NCBI GenBank assembly: GCA_964527775.1
Contig: CAZGQS010000009.1
Coordinates: 1 to 64,000 of the forward strand
Direction of reading: 5' to 3'
Source: VMCP01 sp964527775
GTDB taxonomy: Bacteria > Bacteroidota > Bacteroidia > NS11-12g > UBA955
DNA length: 64,000 nucleotides
A program made the translations under genes and the position numbers. Position 1 is the stretch's first letter, and every line of letters begins with the position of its first letter. The notes beneath the pieces were generated by a model that did not search any database, was not told where the DNA came from, and saw nothing but the letters and a program-made list of their open reading frames with translations. Positions 1 through 8,984 of this stretch are shown here, one piece after another.

Positions 1-58
1 TGGTCGGGAAAAACTGGACTTGAAAAAAGCCAAATTAAACCCGAAATTACACATCCAT

Positions 59-382
59 ATGAAACGCGAACGAAGAAAGTTCACCAATGAATTCAAGGCC
101 GAAATTGCCTAAGAAGCGATCAAAGAGGAATTAACGATGGTCGAGTAAGCTGAGAAGTACAAGGTGAATCCTGTACAAATCAAGGCCTGGAAGAAAGAGT
201 TTTTAGACTACAAAGCGAGTGTTTTTGGAAGCGAAGTTAGTTCCCATGCCAAACGTGAAAAGGAACAATTGAACAAACAAGATCAAGAGCTTTTTGAACA
301 AATAGGCCGTCTAAAAATGGAGAATGAGTGGCTCAAAAAAAAGTTCTATGATGACATTAGACCTGCGTTAATCTCTGGTTAA
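59..382 (+). pseudogene. IS3-family transposase orfA remnant
   Basis: Reading from the ATG at 59 gives a protein starting MKRERRKFTNEFKAE, the usual start of an IS3 orfA helix-turn-helix protein, and continues through a KYKVNPVQIKAWKKEF segment and a leucine-zipper-like tail to the stop at 380-382. In-frame TAA codons at 110-112 and 146-148 break it. The second element at 10433 has leucine at both corresponding positions, so TTA to TAA changes are the simplest explanation. An A-run near 337-344 resembles the slippery site used for orfA-orfB frameshifting in this family. Confidence 0.75.
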
Positions 383-1190
383 TAAGCAAGACAAATATTT
401 CACGGTGGAGCATCAATGTCAATTACTTAGCATCCCTAAAAGCACCTTTTACTATCAACCCATTAGCATCTAAGAGGAGGACCTGAAAATCATGTCCATT
501 ATGTATAGGATGTATCTGGAGGATCCTACTATGGGTACGCGCAGATATGCTGCAGAAGTAACAAAAAGAGATTATCATTTAGGCCGGCAACATGCAAAAA
601 TATTGATGCAATTAATGGGTATTGCTGCTATTTACCCTAAACCTCGAACCATAGTGATTGATAAAGCCAAATACAAATATCCCTATTTGTTGCGCGGCAT
701 ATCCATTAACGCCCCAAATGTCGTATGGGGAATATACATCAGTTATATACCCATGAGATATGGTTTTATTTATCTGACGGCAATCATAGACATATAAAGT
801 AAGTATATTGTTGGTTGGAGTATCTCAAATACAATGGATGCAACGTGGGTCTTAGATACACTCAAACAAGCGATAAAACAGCATTGGGCACCTTAGTATA
901 TCAACACAGATTAAGGCTCTCAATTTACCTGTGATGAATACACTGAATACGTTAAATCAATAAAAGAGACTGAGATATCCATGGATGGAAAAGGTTGAGC
1001 CACAGATAATGCGTATATTGAACGGTTCTTTAGAACCATAAAATATGATAAACTGTACTTGGCACCAAGTACCGACGGCAAACATCTATATCAGCAATGC
1101 TCTGAGTTTATTGAATACTACAATCAAAGACGAGGACATTCATCTCACAAACATGAAACTCCAAATAATGTATATCAACAAGTTGCATAG
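372..1190 (+). pseudogene. IS3-family transposase orfB remnant
   Basis: One continuous frame encodes a recognisable IS3 orfB integrase-like transposase but holds stops at 471, 795, 894, 912 and 996. Landmarks are a GTRRYA segment near 538, an IYISYIP block near 730, TD*GSQFT near 907 and ATDNAYIERFF near 1000. The first catalytic Asp of the usual TDITYIP motif reads Tyr, so the DDE triad is also broken. The element cannot make an active transposase without a helper copy. Confidence 0.75.
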
Positions 1191-1343
1191 GTATCAACAA
1201 ATAGAAAAAGTCATGATTCTCCTGCAGAAACCATCCTCTACTAAAATCATAAATCATTTATTTTGATTAAATTAAGAATAATACTAATTTAGTCCAACCA
1301 AAACCCGACCACTACAATACTACCAAATTTATTTTGTACCGGT

Positions 1344-1898
1344 GTGCCAAGAAACTATATTCGCAAGAAAAAAATGAAGTTTGTAATTGAAAATCCAATT
1401 TTACATTTTATTACCGCTGTCACGGAGACCTTCCATTCTAGTTTCAATAATCAGAATTTAATAAATAAAATAAACTCATATCAAGGCGCAAGTTCATTAA
1501 CTCTTTTGGAAAAAACTGGCACGATGAACATGCCAACCTTAAATATACCTGCGTCAAACACAAGTGCATTTATTGACATTTATTTTTACTCCATTGTAAT
1601 TTCAGAGTATTCAATAGTGCCTATTAAATTCATCTTTGTCGAAACCTCACATGGGCCTTTTATTTCATTTCATATTGAAGATTCCACAAAAGCTAATCAA
1701 ACTATTAATGCTATTTCGAGATATGCAAATTATCGCCAATTGGAAACTGGAGTTTTTCAAAACAACAATATGGAAGTATATCTAAATTTTATTATTAACG
1801 GACACGATTGGTATTTCATCAGTGCTGCGATTCACAAAGAATTATTCAATACGGCATGGTATGGAAATAACTTTTTACTTCGAATCCTAGAACATTAA
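1344..1898 (+). CDS. hypothetical protein, probably damaged first gene of the helicase cluster
   Basis: I do not recognise this protein of about 175-184 residues. A GTG at 1344 or an ATG at 1374 could start it. The frame stays open upstream to the right end of the IS at 1311, so the true 5' end may have been cut off by the insertion. The predicted protein is a mixture of strands and helices with no signal peptide or clear catalytic motif. After its stop at 1896-1898 a second frame stays open from about 1886 to a TAG at 2048-2050 and reads like protein (LLLPNNLGLIPLGRVLKYF). A frameshift near 1885 would give about 50 more residues, ending two bases before the helicase start. If so, this was the translationally coupled first gene of the cluster and is now a pseudogene. 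Confidence 0.45.
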   Translation: MPRNYIRKKKMKFVIENPILHFITAVTETFHSSFNNQNLINKINSYQGASSLTLLEKTGTMNMPTLNIPASNTSAFIDIYFYSIVISEYSIVPIKFIFVETSHGPFISFHIEDSTKANQTINAISRYANYRQLETGVFQNNNMEVYLNFIINGHDWYFISAAIHKELFNTAWYGNNFLLRILEH

Positions 1899-2052
1899 TA
1901 CAAAGTGGATCCACTTATAGTGTATTTTTACTATTGCCAAACAATTTAGGTTTGATTCCATTGGGTAGAGTATTGAAATATTTCAAACTTGGAAGTTCTA
2001 ACTCATTAGTTACGTTTGATGAAATGAGTAAACCACAAGCCAAACGTTAGCT

Positions 2053-5000
2053 ATGAAACGACAGTATAAAGCATGTTATCTTAACAAGGATGTATTTGAC
2101 AGCATTACAAATTTGCGAAAGGGAAATGAGTTCAATTATGAAATTCTTGGTTTGCTTGAATCACTTACCACATTTGATACATTAACTGAAATTGACTTTG
2201 ACAATCCAACTTCAATTTCACCGCTTTTAGCCGTAGCAAACAATATAATCACAAGAGGTAATCCGACAATATGCAGCAACGGTATTTCAACAAAACTCAA
2301 AACTCTAGGTACAGGACTTTCAGCAACAGATTTTTATTTTGCTTTGCACTTAGTTGACACAAGACACAATGTTGGTGAGTTATACAATGAAGATTTAGAA
2401 AGCAATTTCGAAAGAGCATTTCTCGACTATTTTATTCCAAACGATAAAAAATATCTTACTCAATTCTTTCAACACCAAAGAGAGAAAAGAACACTTACAA
2501 ATAATGGAAGAGACGCAGGTAGAGTTGATTTTTCTTTTGAAATACCATACTTCAAGAAAGTAAAAAAGAAAACTGTTTATCAGAAAGAAAAAGAAATAAA
2601 AGAACGAAGTGTTGTAATAATTGAAGTTGACGGGAAGCGATACCACAATACTTTAATTGACGACATCAGAGATTATGAAACTGCTAAGTTTGGACACACA
2701 ATAAAAAGAATAACGGAAGAGTACACCAGAAAAGACACAGCCGATCTTATCGAAACATTATCTCAACACGACTACTTTAAGATAGTCGATAGTTTGCTGC
2801 AAAAAGATTTTGACGAAATAAAGAAACTTCAAACTTTTGTTTTAGCACCAGTAGCAATTGCACGGTTGCAGAAAGTCATCAATCAATTCCTGATTGTAAA
2901 ATGCGAGGAACTAACAGCAACAAACAAAACGGAAATCCGAGTTGCAATTATTGAAAGAGATATTCCTTGTGGACTCATGGCTGTTGAAGATTTGAATTTA
3001 CTTTACGCAAATTTGATCGGACTGGAAAACAAACAAAATACAATTCCAAAAATAGAAGTAAAAATATTTGCAGACGCAAATTTTTTCAATCAAGAATTGC
3101 AACCTGACGGTTGCAATCTTAATAATGAAAATATTGTTATTAGTGAATATGACTTGGTAATTGATATTTCTACGATTTGGCGATCAGGCATTTTTCAATC
3201 TGATAATGACTTTCAAGGTTTGCCAAATTCTGTCATCATCCGCAGTGCGCATTTTACAGAACACGACTACCGAAATGAAATCTATTGTTCAAGCAAAGTT
3301 GATTACAGAGATTTAACAACTGAAATAGGAAACGAACAGCATAAAGAAATTCCAGAAGCCCTACCCCACATTGAATACTTTTTAAAGAACATTTTTCAAA
3401 AAGAGAAATTCAGGAAAGGACAACTTCCAATTTTGAACAGAGCATTGAAGAATGAAACAGTTATTGGTTTGTTACCAACAGGTGGCGGTAAATCTTTAAC
3501 TTATCAATTAGCAGCATTGTTGCAACCAGGAATTACTATCATCATCGACCCCATTCGCTCTCTAATGGTTGATCAGTATGAAGGGTTGCTAGACATTGGC
3601 ATTGACAAATGCGATTTCATCAATTCAATCTTGACAAGAGAAGAAAAAGTTTTTGTTCAAAATAAAGTTTTGCCTCACGGCAAAACTCAATTTCTTTTTT
3701 GTTCTCCTGAAAGATTGGTTATTCAAGAATTCAGAGAGGCGCTGAAAAAAACAAATGAGAACGGTTTTTTCTTTTCCTATTGCGTGATTGATGAAGCACA
3801 TTGCGTTTCCGAGTGGGGCCATGATTTTAGAACACCATATTTAAACTTAGGGGAAAATGCAATTAGACATTGCTATACTAAAGACACAAAAATTGAAATT
3901 GAAGAAGGGTTAGAAGTAATTCATAATCCAATTCCAATTTTCGGTTTGACAGCAACAGCTTCCTTTGATGTTTTGTCAGACATTGAAAGAGAATTGAAAT
4001 TAAAACGTAATGACGGCAAGGCCGTCATTCGTTATGAGAACGCAGTACGAGATGAAATAAACTACCAAATACATCCAATAACCATTATTGCTGAAAATGG
4101 TGTGCAAGTCAATAAAAAAACAGTAGGTGAAAAAAAATTGCAGCGAACGCAAACAATTATAAATCACATCAATGAACCAGATAAACTGCTATTAAAATAC
4201 AATAGCCCGAATGTGTATTCGGAAATTTTACAAAAGACATATAGGGATTATTTGCCCAATGCAGAACAATCTGTAATCACTGAAACAGAATTTATTGAAA
4301 GCAATACGGACAGAATAATATTAAGCTTTGAAAACGATTTGCCATTTCAGAAAAGCGACAAAGAAAAATTCAATTACGGTGTAATTATTTTTTGTCCTCA
4401 TAAGACAAGTGAATTGGGAGTAGAAACATATGTTCAACAATTGCAGTCGGCAAACGACAAAATAGTTTACTTCAAAGGAAATGGAAACTCACTTGATAAA
4501 GACGAGCATGACAAACTATCATTTGATAATTTAAAATTGTTTAAAGAAAATGACGCATCAGTAATGGTAGCTACGAAAGCATTTGGAATGGGAATAGACA
4601 AACCAAATGTTCGCTTGACAATTCACAGCAACATATCTTCGTCAATTGAGTCTTTTGTTCAAGAAAGCGGAAGAGCAGGAAGAGACGGAAAAACTTCTTT
4701 GTCAATAATTCTTTACAATAACCAAATTAACAGAGACAGAGAGGTTTTAGACCATTTCTATAAAACATCATTCAAAGGTGCTGATAAAGAACGAAGTATA
4801 ATTTGGGAATTGAGAAACAAAATAACTTTCCCAAACATTACAAACTTGCGATTGCTGAGTGATAGACTAAGCGAAGTATTTGACGAGGAATTGAATTTGA
4901 AATTAGGAGGAATCACAAAAGGTAAACAAGGCGAACCCGATAGAGATTGGACACATATAATATTCATTAAAAACAGTCAAGATGTTAATATCGGTTGGAT

Positions 5001-6441
5001 TAACATTGAAAATAAAACAACAACAAATTTTGCAAGCAGAGAATTAGCAAATGAATATCTTGAAATTATAAATTCATTTATTCCTAATTTTCAAACGATA
5101 AGCAAAGAGGAAATAAGAATTTTCTTAAATTTAAAAACAGCCAACACTGACGCACATACAGGACTTGAAAAAATATTAAGTGATATTGACTTTGACTTCT
5201 CATTGCCAATAGTAATTCCCTTCAAGAATATGTTTTTCAGCAAAGGGGAAAAAGGCAGTTCTGAAATTACAGACGAGTTTGCATTTGAAAAACACTACGA
5301 CTATTTCAAACAGAGCCTTCAAATGCAATCGATATTGAAAAATAACGGAATTAACGAATCTGACTTGAAAAGTAAATTCAAAGACGCAATTAAATGGGAT
5401 AATAGTTATGAGGACTTTATAAATGGTTTGCCTTTGACAAATGAAGAAGATAGATCTCTTTTACTTGAAACGGCAATGATGAAGGTTAAGTATTACATAC
5501 CAAGAAACGAAGACGACACCGCCAAAGCCATCTATCGACTTACGAGTATCAATATTATTGACACTTACACAATAGAATATCAACAACAGGTTTACAAGGT
5601 TAAACTCAGTAAGAAATCAGATAAACAGTATTTTGACAATTACCAATCCTTAGTTGAAAGATATACTTCAAAAGAAGAAGCACGAAAGCTAAGAGAGAAA
5701 TGCGAACTCGATTTATATGAGAATGAAAAATCAACAGTAATAAGTAAGTGTTTGGAGCATCTAACAAATTTCATTTACGATAAAATTGCTGACAAACGAA
5801 AACGAGCAATTGATGATATGGTTAGTTTGTGTGATGAAACAATTGGGATTTCAGACCCAATTGAGCAATCAAAAAAAATCAAAGACAACATCTACTATTA
5901 TTTCAATGCCAAATATTCAAGAGAGGGAAATGTTGCACAAACAGAAACTGGGGATATTATTGATGCAGATTTGAATAAAGATTTTGTTTATAATTTGCCG
6001 ATTGAAGAAACCGTTTGGAAATACATTGAAAAGATTATTGACTTTGATGATAATGGAGCACAAGTAAACAACATAAAACATTTGCGGGGTGCGACAATGC
6101 GAATGTTGAGAGGGACTAGCGGAGCGCCTCAATTTAACATCTTGAAATCATATTCACTTTATCTTCTTTCACCAAACTCACCACAGTTGGTTACAGAAGC
6201 GATTGAAGAATTGAAAATTGGAATCAATAGCTGGAGTGAACTTGAACCAGATACTTTTATCTTTGAAAAGTTCTTTTTGCGGTTTAAAGAAAATATCAAA
6301 AAACACACCGGAGAAATTCATGATGAATTATTTGGTGATGTTGATGACGACTACTACACAACAAAGAATTTGAATTGGCTCAATAAGTTCAACCATAGAT
6401 TTTTAATAGATTATAATAATGCCATCACAACAAGTAATTGA
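2053..6441 (+). CDS. RecQ-like DEAH helicase with N-terminal PD-(D/E)XK-like nuclease domain
   Basis: This is a 1462-residue protein. Residues about 110-240 look like a DUF559/Vsr-type PD-(D/E)XK nuclease: a Glu near 118, Asp159 in GRVDFSF, then Glu191, Asp193 and Lys195 in IIEVDGKRYH. Residues about 455-900 are a RecQ-type superfamily 2 helicase: Walker A TGGGKS at 476-481, DEAH at 580-583 in VIDEAHCVSEWGHDFR, GLTATAS near 634, and motif VI QESGRAGRDG near 870-879. Residues 900-1462 match nothing I know; no HRDC domain is visible. Known members of these families unwind and cut DNA, so an antiviral or DNA-processing enzyme is inferred. The ATG at 2053 comes two bases after a stop in another frame, and the 3' end overlaps the next gene by 23 bases, which suggests a coupled operon. 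At 1462 residues it is far longer than housekeeping RecQ (about 600-700). Confidence 0.8.
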   Translation: MKRQYKACYLNKDVFDSITNLRKGNEFNYEILGLLESLTTFDTLTEIDFDNPTSISPLLAVANNIITRGNPTICSNGISTKLKTLGTGLSATDFYFALHLVDTRHNVGELYNEDLESNFERAFLDYFIPNDKKYLTQFFQHQREKRTLTNNGRDAGRVDFSFEIPYFKKVKKKTVYQKEKEIKERSVVIIEVDGKRYHNTLIDDIRDYETAKFGHTIKRITEEYTRKDTADLIETLSQHDYFKIVDSLLQKDFDEIKKLQTFVLAPVAIARLQKVINQFLIVKCEELTATNKTEIRVAIIERDIPCGLMAVEDLNLLYANLIGLENKQNTIPKIEVKIFADANFFNQELQPDGCNLNNENIVISEYDLVIDISTIWRSGIFQSDNDFQGLPNSVIIRSAHFTEHDYRNEIYCSSKVDYRDLTTEIGNEQHKEIPEALPHIEYFLKNIFQKEKFRKGQLPILNRALKNETVIGLLPTGGGKSLTYQLAALLQPGITIIIDPIRSLMVDQYEGLLDIGIDKCDFINSILTREEKVFVQNKVLPHGKTQFLFCSPERLVIQEFREALKKTNENGFFFSYCVIDEAHCVSEWGHDFRTPYLNLGENAIRHCYTKDTKIEIEEGLEVIHNPIPIFGLTATASFDVLSDIERELKLKRNDGKAVIRYENAVRDEINYQIHPITIIAENGVQVNKKTVGEKKLQRTQTIINHINEPDKLLLKYNSPNVYSEILQKTYRDYLPNAEQSVITETEFIESNTDRIILSFENDLPFQKSDKEKFNYGVIIFCPHKTSELGVETYVQQLQSANDKIVYFKGNGNSLDKDEHDKLSFDNLKLFKENDASVMVATKAFGMGIDKPNVRLTIHSNISSSIESFVQESGRAGRDGKTSLSIILYNNQINRDREVLDHFYKTSFKGADKERSIIWELRNKITFPNITNLRLLSDRLSEVFDEELNLKLGGITKGKQGEPDRDWTHIIFIKNSQDVNIGWINIENKTTTNFASRELANEYLEIINSFIPNFQTISKEEIRIFLNLKTANTDAHTGLEKILSDIDFDFSLPIVIPFKNMFFSKGEKGSSEITDEFAFEKHYDYFKQSLQMQSILKNNGINESDLKSKFKDAIKWDNSYEDFINGLPLTNEEDRSLLLETAMMKVKYYIPRNEDDTAKAIYRLTSINIIDTYTIEYQQQVYKVKLSKKSDKQYFDNYQSLVERYTSKEEARKLREKCELDLYENEKSTVISKCLEHLTNFIYDKIADKRKRAIDDMVSLCDETIGISDPIEQSKKIKDNIYYYFNAKYSREGNVAQTETGDIIDADLNKDFVYNLPIEETVWKYIEKIIDFDDNGAQVNNIKHLRGATMRMLRGTSGAPQFNILKSYSLYLLSPNSPQLVTEAIEELKIGINSWSELEPDTFIFEKFFLRFKENIKKHTGEIHDELFGDVDDDYYTTKNLNWLNKFNHRFLIDYNNAITTSN

Positions 6442-7120
6442 AAAATTAGAAAAACTTCAAATCGAACTTGAAACAGTTTCTGTTGCAATAAATCATATCG
6501 AGGATGCATCTAAGGTTGCTAAGTCATCCGCTGATATATTGAATAAAATCCCCGAATTGCTTACTGAATTAAAATCAGTTGAGGAAAAACACCGCGAAGA
6601 TTTACAACAAGCTCTCAAAGAAAAAATAGATGCTATTGAAAAACAATTGCAATTATTATTGACCGAGTTAAAAGACAAAGTCAAGCAAGTAAACCAACTC
6701 ATAGAGGATACAAAGAAATTAGAGATAGCAATTAATGAGTACGTATTAGAAGTGAGGAAGATAAATTTCCCGGAAAGATTAGACAAAATTGACAACCAAA
6801 TTTCATCAATCAATATTGGAGTTGGTAATCTTCAAACAACTATTCAGCGTTCACACGAAAAAATCGAAAAGGGATTTGAAGACACCAACCAAAATTTAAA
6901 AATCGGCTTTTCCTCTAACAATGAGAGTATCAAACGATCTCAGGAGAAGGTTACTTCTGATTTATTGTCACTTGCAAACGACAAGACATCTGAAATTATT
7001 CAAAAATTAACAGAACAAAACCAGTTGTTGAAAAACGAAGTCACAACAAACAGAATAATTCAGATTGTGGGACTAACAATAATTTCAATCATTCTCATTT
7101 ATGTTGCAGTCAAGAACTAA
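6419..7120 (+). CDS. tail-anchored coiled-coil membrane protein, partner of the helicase
   Basis: This 233-residue protein is almost entirely helical. Residues about 5-205 are Glu/Lys/Gln-rich with leucine and isoleucine in heptad-like spacing, as in a long coiled coil. A single hydrophobic segment at about 212-231 is followed only by KN, so the C-terminus anchors the protein with its bulk predicted in the cytoplasm. There is no signal peptide. The start lies inside the helicase gene (23-base overlap), so the two are almost certainly co-expressed. By inference it could sense something at the envelope or hold the helicase-nuclease at the membrane. I know of no named family for it; resemblance to other coiled coils would be low-information. 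Confidence 0.7.
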   Translation: MPSQQVIEKLEKLQIELETVSVAINHIEDASKVAKSSADILNKIPELLTELKSVEEKHREDLQQALKEKIDAIEKQLQLLLTELKDKVKQVNQLIEDTKKLEIAINEYVLEVRKINFPERLDKIDNQISSINIGVGNLQTTIQRSHEKIEKGFEDTNQNLKIGFSSNNESIKRSQEKVTSDLLSLANDKTSEIIQKLTEQNQLLKNEVTTNRIIQIVGLTIISIILIYVAVKN

Positions 7121-7177
7121 CGTCTGGGCAATTGTAAGTAAATTTTATTTTTTTCAATAGTCAATTAAGGGGCTATC

Positions 7178-7248
7178 TATAATACTCCCTGAATCTTGGA
7201 CCAGTGGTGTGGTTGAATAATTGAGTCCAACAACTGGGGAGTATTATA
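7178..7248. mobile_element. 71-bp MITE-like element related to the IS at 10368-11211
   Basis: The element has perfect 12-bp terminal inverted repeats (TATAATACTCCC at 7178-7189, complement at 7237-7248) and a 3-bp direct duplication ATC on each side (7175-7177 and 7249-7251). The first 30 bases (apart from one T/C difference) and the last 18 match the two ends of the larger IS3-family element at 10368-11211, but nothing between the ends is coding. It therefore looks like a non-autonomous derivative that was mobilised by that IS's transposase. Confidence 0.75.
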
Positions 7249-7342
7249 ATCTGTTTCGCAATTAATTATCTAAGACAGGTAAATTTGAGTATGTCAAAAT
7301 ATCGTAAACATTAGAGCAAAGTAATCATAATTAAAAAAAATC

Positions 7343-7705
7343 ATGAACTTGAATTTTATTTTCGAATCTTCCGACCATCTTCGTTATGAAAATGGCAAAA
7401 TAGTTTCAGGGCCGCATGGTGGTGCGCCAAGAGCAGTAAAAGTAGAGCCAAACATCAGTGGCAATGAAGGCCTAACTGTTACAATGTTTAATACAGACGG
7501 GCAATTTGTAACTCAAATGGCTCCTAAGCAAATGAAAATAATCCAACAAACCGAGGAAAAGGTAGTTCTTCGCGGTTACGGACAAGATATGATGGGCCAA
7601 TCATTTGATGACTATGGTTTAACTATTTATTTTAATAATAAACAAGTCTCAAAATGTATTTTGCACATGCACGACAGGAATATTGATATTGAATATTTAC
7701 CTTAA
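7343..7705 (+). CDS. conserved-looking hypothetical protein, 120 aa
   Basis: This soluble, strand-rich protein has no signal peptide or membrane segment. Notable stretches are SGPHGGAPRAVKVEP near residue 22, MAPKQMKIIQQTEEKVVLRG near 59-78, and a C-terminus with KCILHMHDRNIDIEYLP. The regular composition and lack of low-complexity sequence suggest a real gene. I do not recognise a family or function. It stands alone between the MITE-like element and a broken small gene, transcribed in the same direction as the helicase cluster. Confidence 0.6.
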   Translation: MNLNFIFESSDHLRYENGKIVSGPHGGAPRAVKVEPNISGNEGLTVTMFNTDGQFVTQMAPKQMKIIQQTEEKVVLRGYGQDMMGQSFDDYGLTIYFNNKQVSKCILHMHDRNIDIEYLP

Positions 7706-7714
7706 AAAAATTTA

Positions 7715-8092
7715 ATGAGCCAAACGAAAAACATAACAGAACAAAGCATGACTCATTTAATGACAATAAAAGGAAATTTAAACGTTAGTGAAATCGAAGC
7801 TGAATTAATTAACTTAATTAGTTACTTAATTCTTCGTCAATCTTTTGAGATTTGATGGAAATTAGATTATTTGGATGATAATAAAATTCAAGAAGTTATT
7901 AATAATAATGAAGATGCTATGGACGAGGTAACTGATACTGCGCAAAGATTATTTTCAGGGGAATATACGCAAAATCATGCTTTATTTGGAATGCAAGTCG
8001 TTATAATGAATTTGAAATTAATGACCACCATTGATTATTCAGAATATTTAAAAAATTACTTTTCTATTACTCATAAAGTGACAATAAAATGA
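7715..8092 (+). pseudogene. small hypothetical gene interrupted by an in-frame TGA
   Basis: An ATG at 7715 opens a 46-codon frame that ends at TGA 7853-7855. The same frame then stays open to 8092, giving a further 73 residues from a TTG at 7871 (starting LDDNKIQEV). Read through the TGA, the two halves form one continuous acidic, helical protein of about 125 residues. The simplest reading is a single gene with a nonsense mutation. Two separate genes, with the second starting at TTG, is possible but less likely. No family is recognised. Confidence 0.45.
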
Positions 8093-8250
8093 TTTTACAG
8101 TGCATACTGACTATTAGTGATTTATTTTTTCCGTTGCACGCTTAACGTGATTTTAAAAAATCAAAATAGTGTAAAAAAAATTATTTGTGATAGTTAGTTT
8201 AATAATTATCACATTTTTATTAAGTAAAATTTTAAGTTAAATAAAAAAAT

Positions 8251-8877
8251 ATGACAAAGACAATTAGTGAAATTTTAGCAATAATTGAAAATGAAAAAGC
8301 TCGCAATCTTGGTTCTGCAGATTTTCTAAAAATGATAAATTTAAGATTTTTAAACACTCAACAAAACATTATTGACCAGGCAAATCAATATGTTCACGAT
8401 GGATTAAATGCTTTTCAAAACGATCAAAATGAGATAGCCAAAATATACTATCAAAAAGCTATTGATTTATTTCCAACATGTAATTCTTATTTTTTATTGT
8501 CAATGGTAGAATATGACGAAGGTAATTATTATCAAGCTTGGCGTTGGTCTATTGCGGCATCGATGTTTATTAATAAAGCTGAGTTTAATTATTGGAACGC
8601 AATCCTGTTAAGAAATTTTTGTGTTTTAAACTTGCTTTCCACGAACAACGAAGATTGGCAGAATCAACAAAACAATTTGCATGGAATTATAAAGGATTAC
8701 ATAATTCCTAATTTCGAATTCTATGAAACTCAAAGAAAAAATTATGGATTAACAGAACTATTTAAAACTGAATTTGAGAATTTAGAAATAGATAAAAATA
8801 CAATACAATCTTTGCTTCCTCCAATTGGTTGGATATACAATTTTATCCAAGATAATAAAACTGAACTTCCGAATTAA
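8251..8877 (+). CDS. TPR-like helical protein, 208 aa
   Basis: This soluble helical protein has one convincing tetratricopeptide-like stretch at about residues 48-105: GLNAFQNDQNEIAKIYYQKA followed by FLLSMVEYDEGNYYQAWRWS. The aromatic and small residues fall at TPR-like spacing. The rest is unassigned. TPR modules bind other proteins, so an adaptor role is plausible, but nothing shows the partner. The ATG at 8251 follows an AT-rich 158-base gap. The next gene, also TPR-like, starts 107 bases after it and may be functionally linked. Confidence 0.6.
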   Translation: MTKTISEILAIIENEKARNLGSADFLKMINLRFLNTQQNIIDQANQYVHDGLNAFQNDQNEIAKIYYQKAIDLFPTCNSYFLLSMVEYDEGNYYQAWRWSIAASMFINKAEFNYWNAILLRNFCVLNLLSTNNEDWQNQQNNLHGIIKDYIIPNFEFYETQRKNYGLTELFKTEFENLEIDKNTIQSLLPPIGWIYNFIQDNKTELPN

Positions 8878-8984
8878 TTACATAATTAGCAGTCTTATTC
8901 GAATATTATATTAAAAGCAAAATGTACGAAAATACAAAAAATGGGAATAGATGTAACATATTAGAATAAATAAAAATAAAAACT

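Larger units (their letters stand above)
1..1311 (+). mobile_element. IS3-family insertion sequence, decayed
   Basis: The ends are imperfect inverted repeats: both begin TGGTCGGG and share a GGACT block 7-8 bases further in (the right end reads out as CCCGACCA at 1304-1311). Inside are an orfA-like HTH gene and an orfB-like DDE transposase in a different frame, the IS3 layout. Both reading frames carry several stops, so the copy is dead. The left end coincides with the first base of the window, so a target duplication cannot be tested. It lies just upstream of the helicase cluster and may have cut the 5' end of the gene starting near 1344. Confidence 0.8.

Noticed and set aside
59..1190. In-frame stops of the first IS could signal recoded stop codons
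   Set aside because: Family comparison suggests different original residues (Leu, Tyr, Arg and others), and a catalytic Asp is also lost, so ordinary decay explains it.
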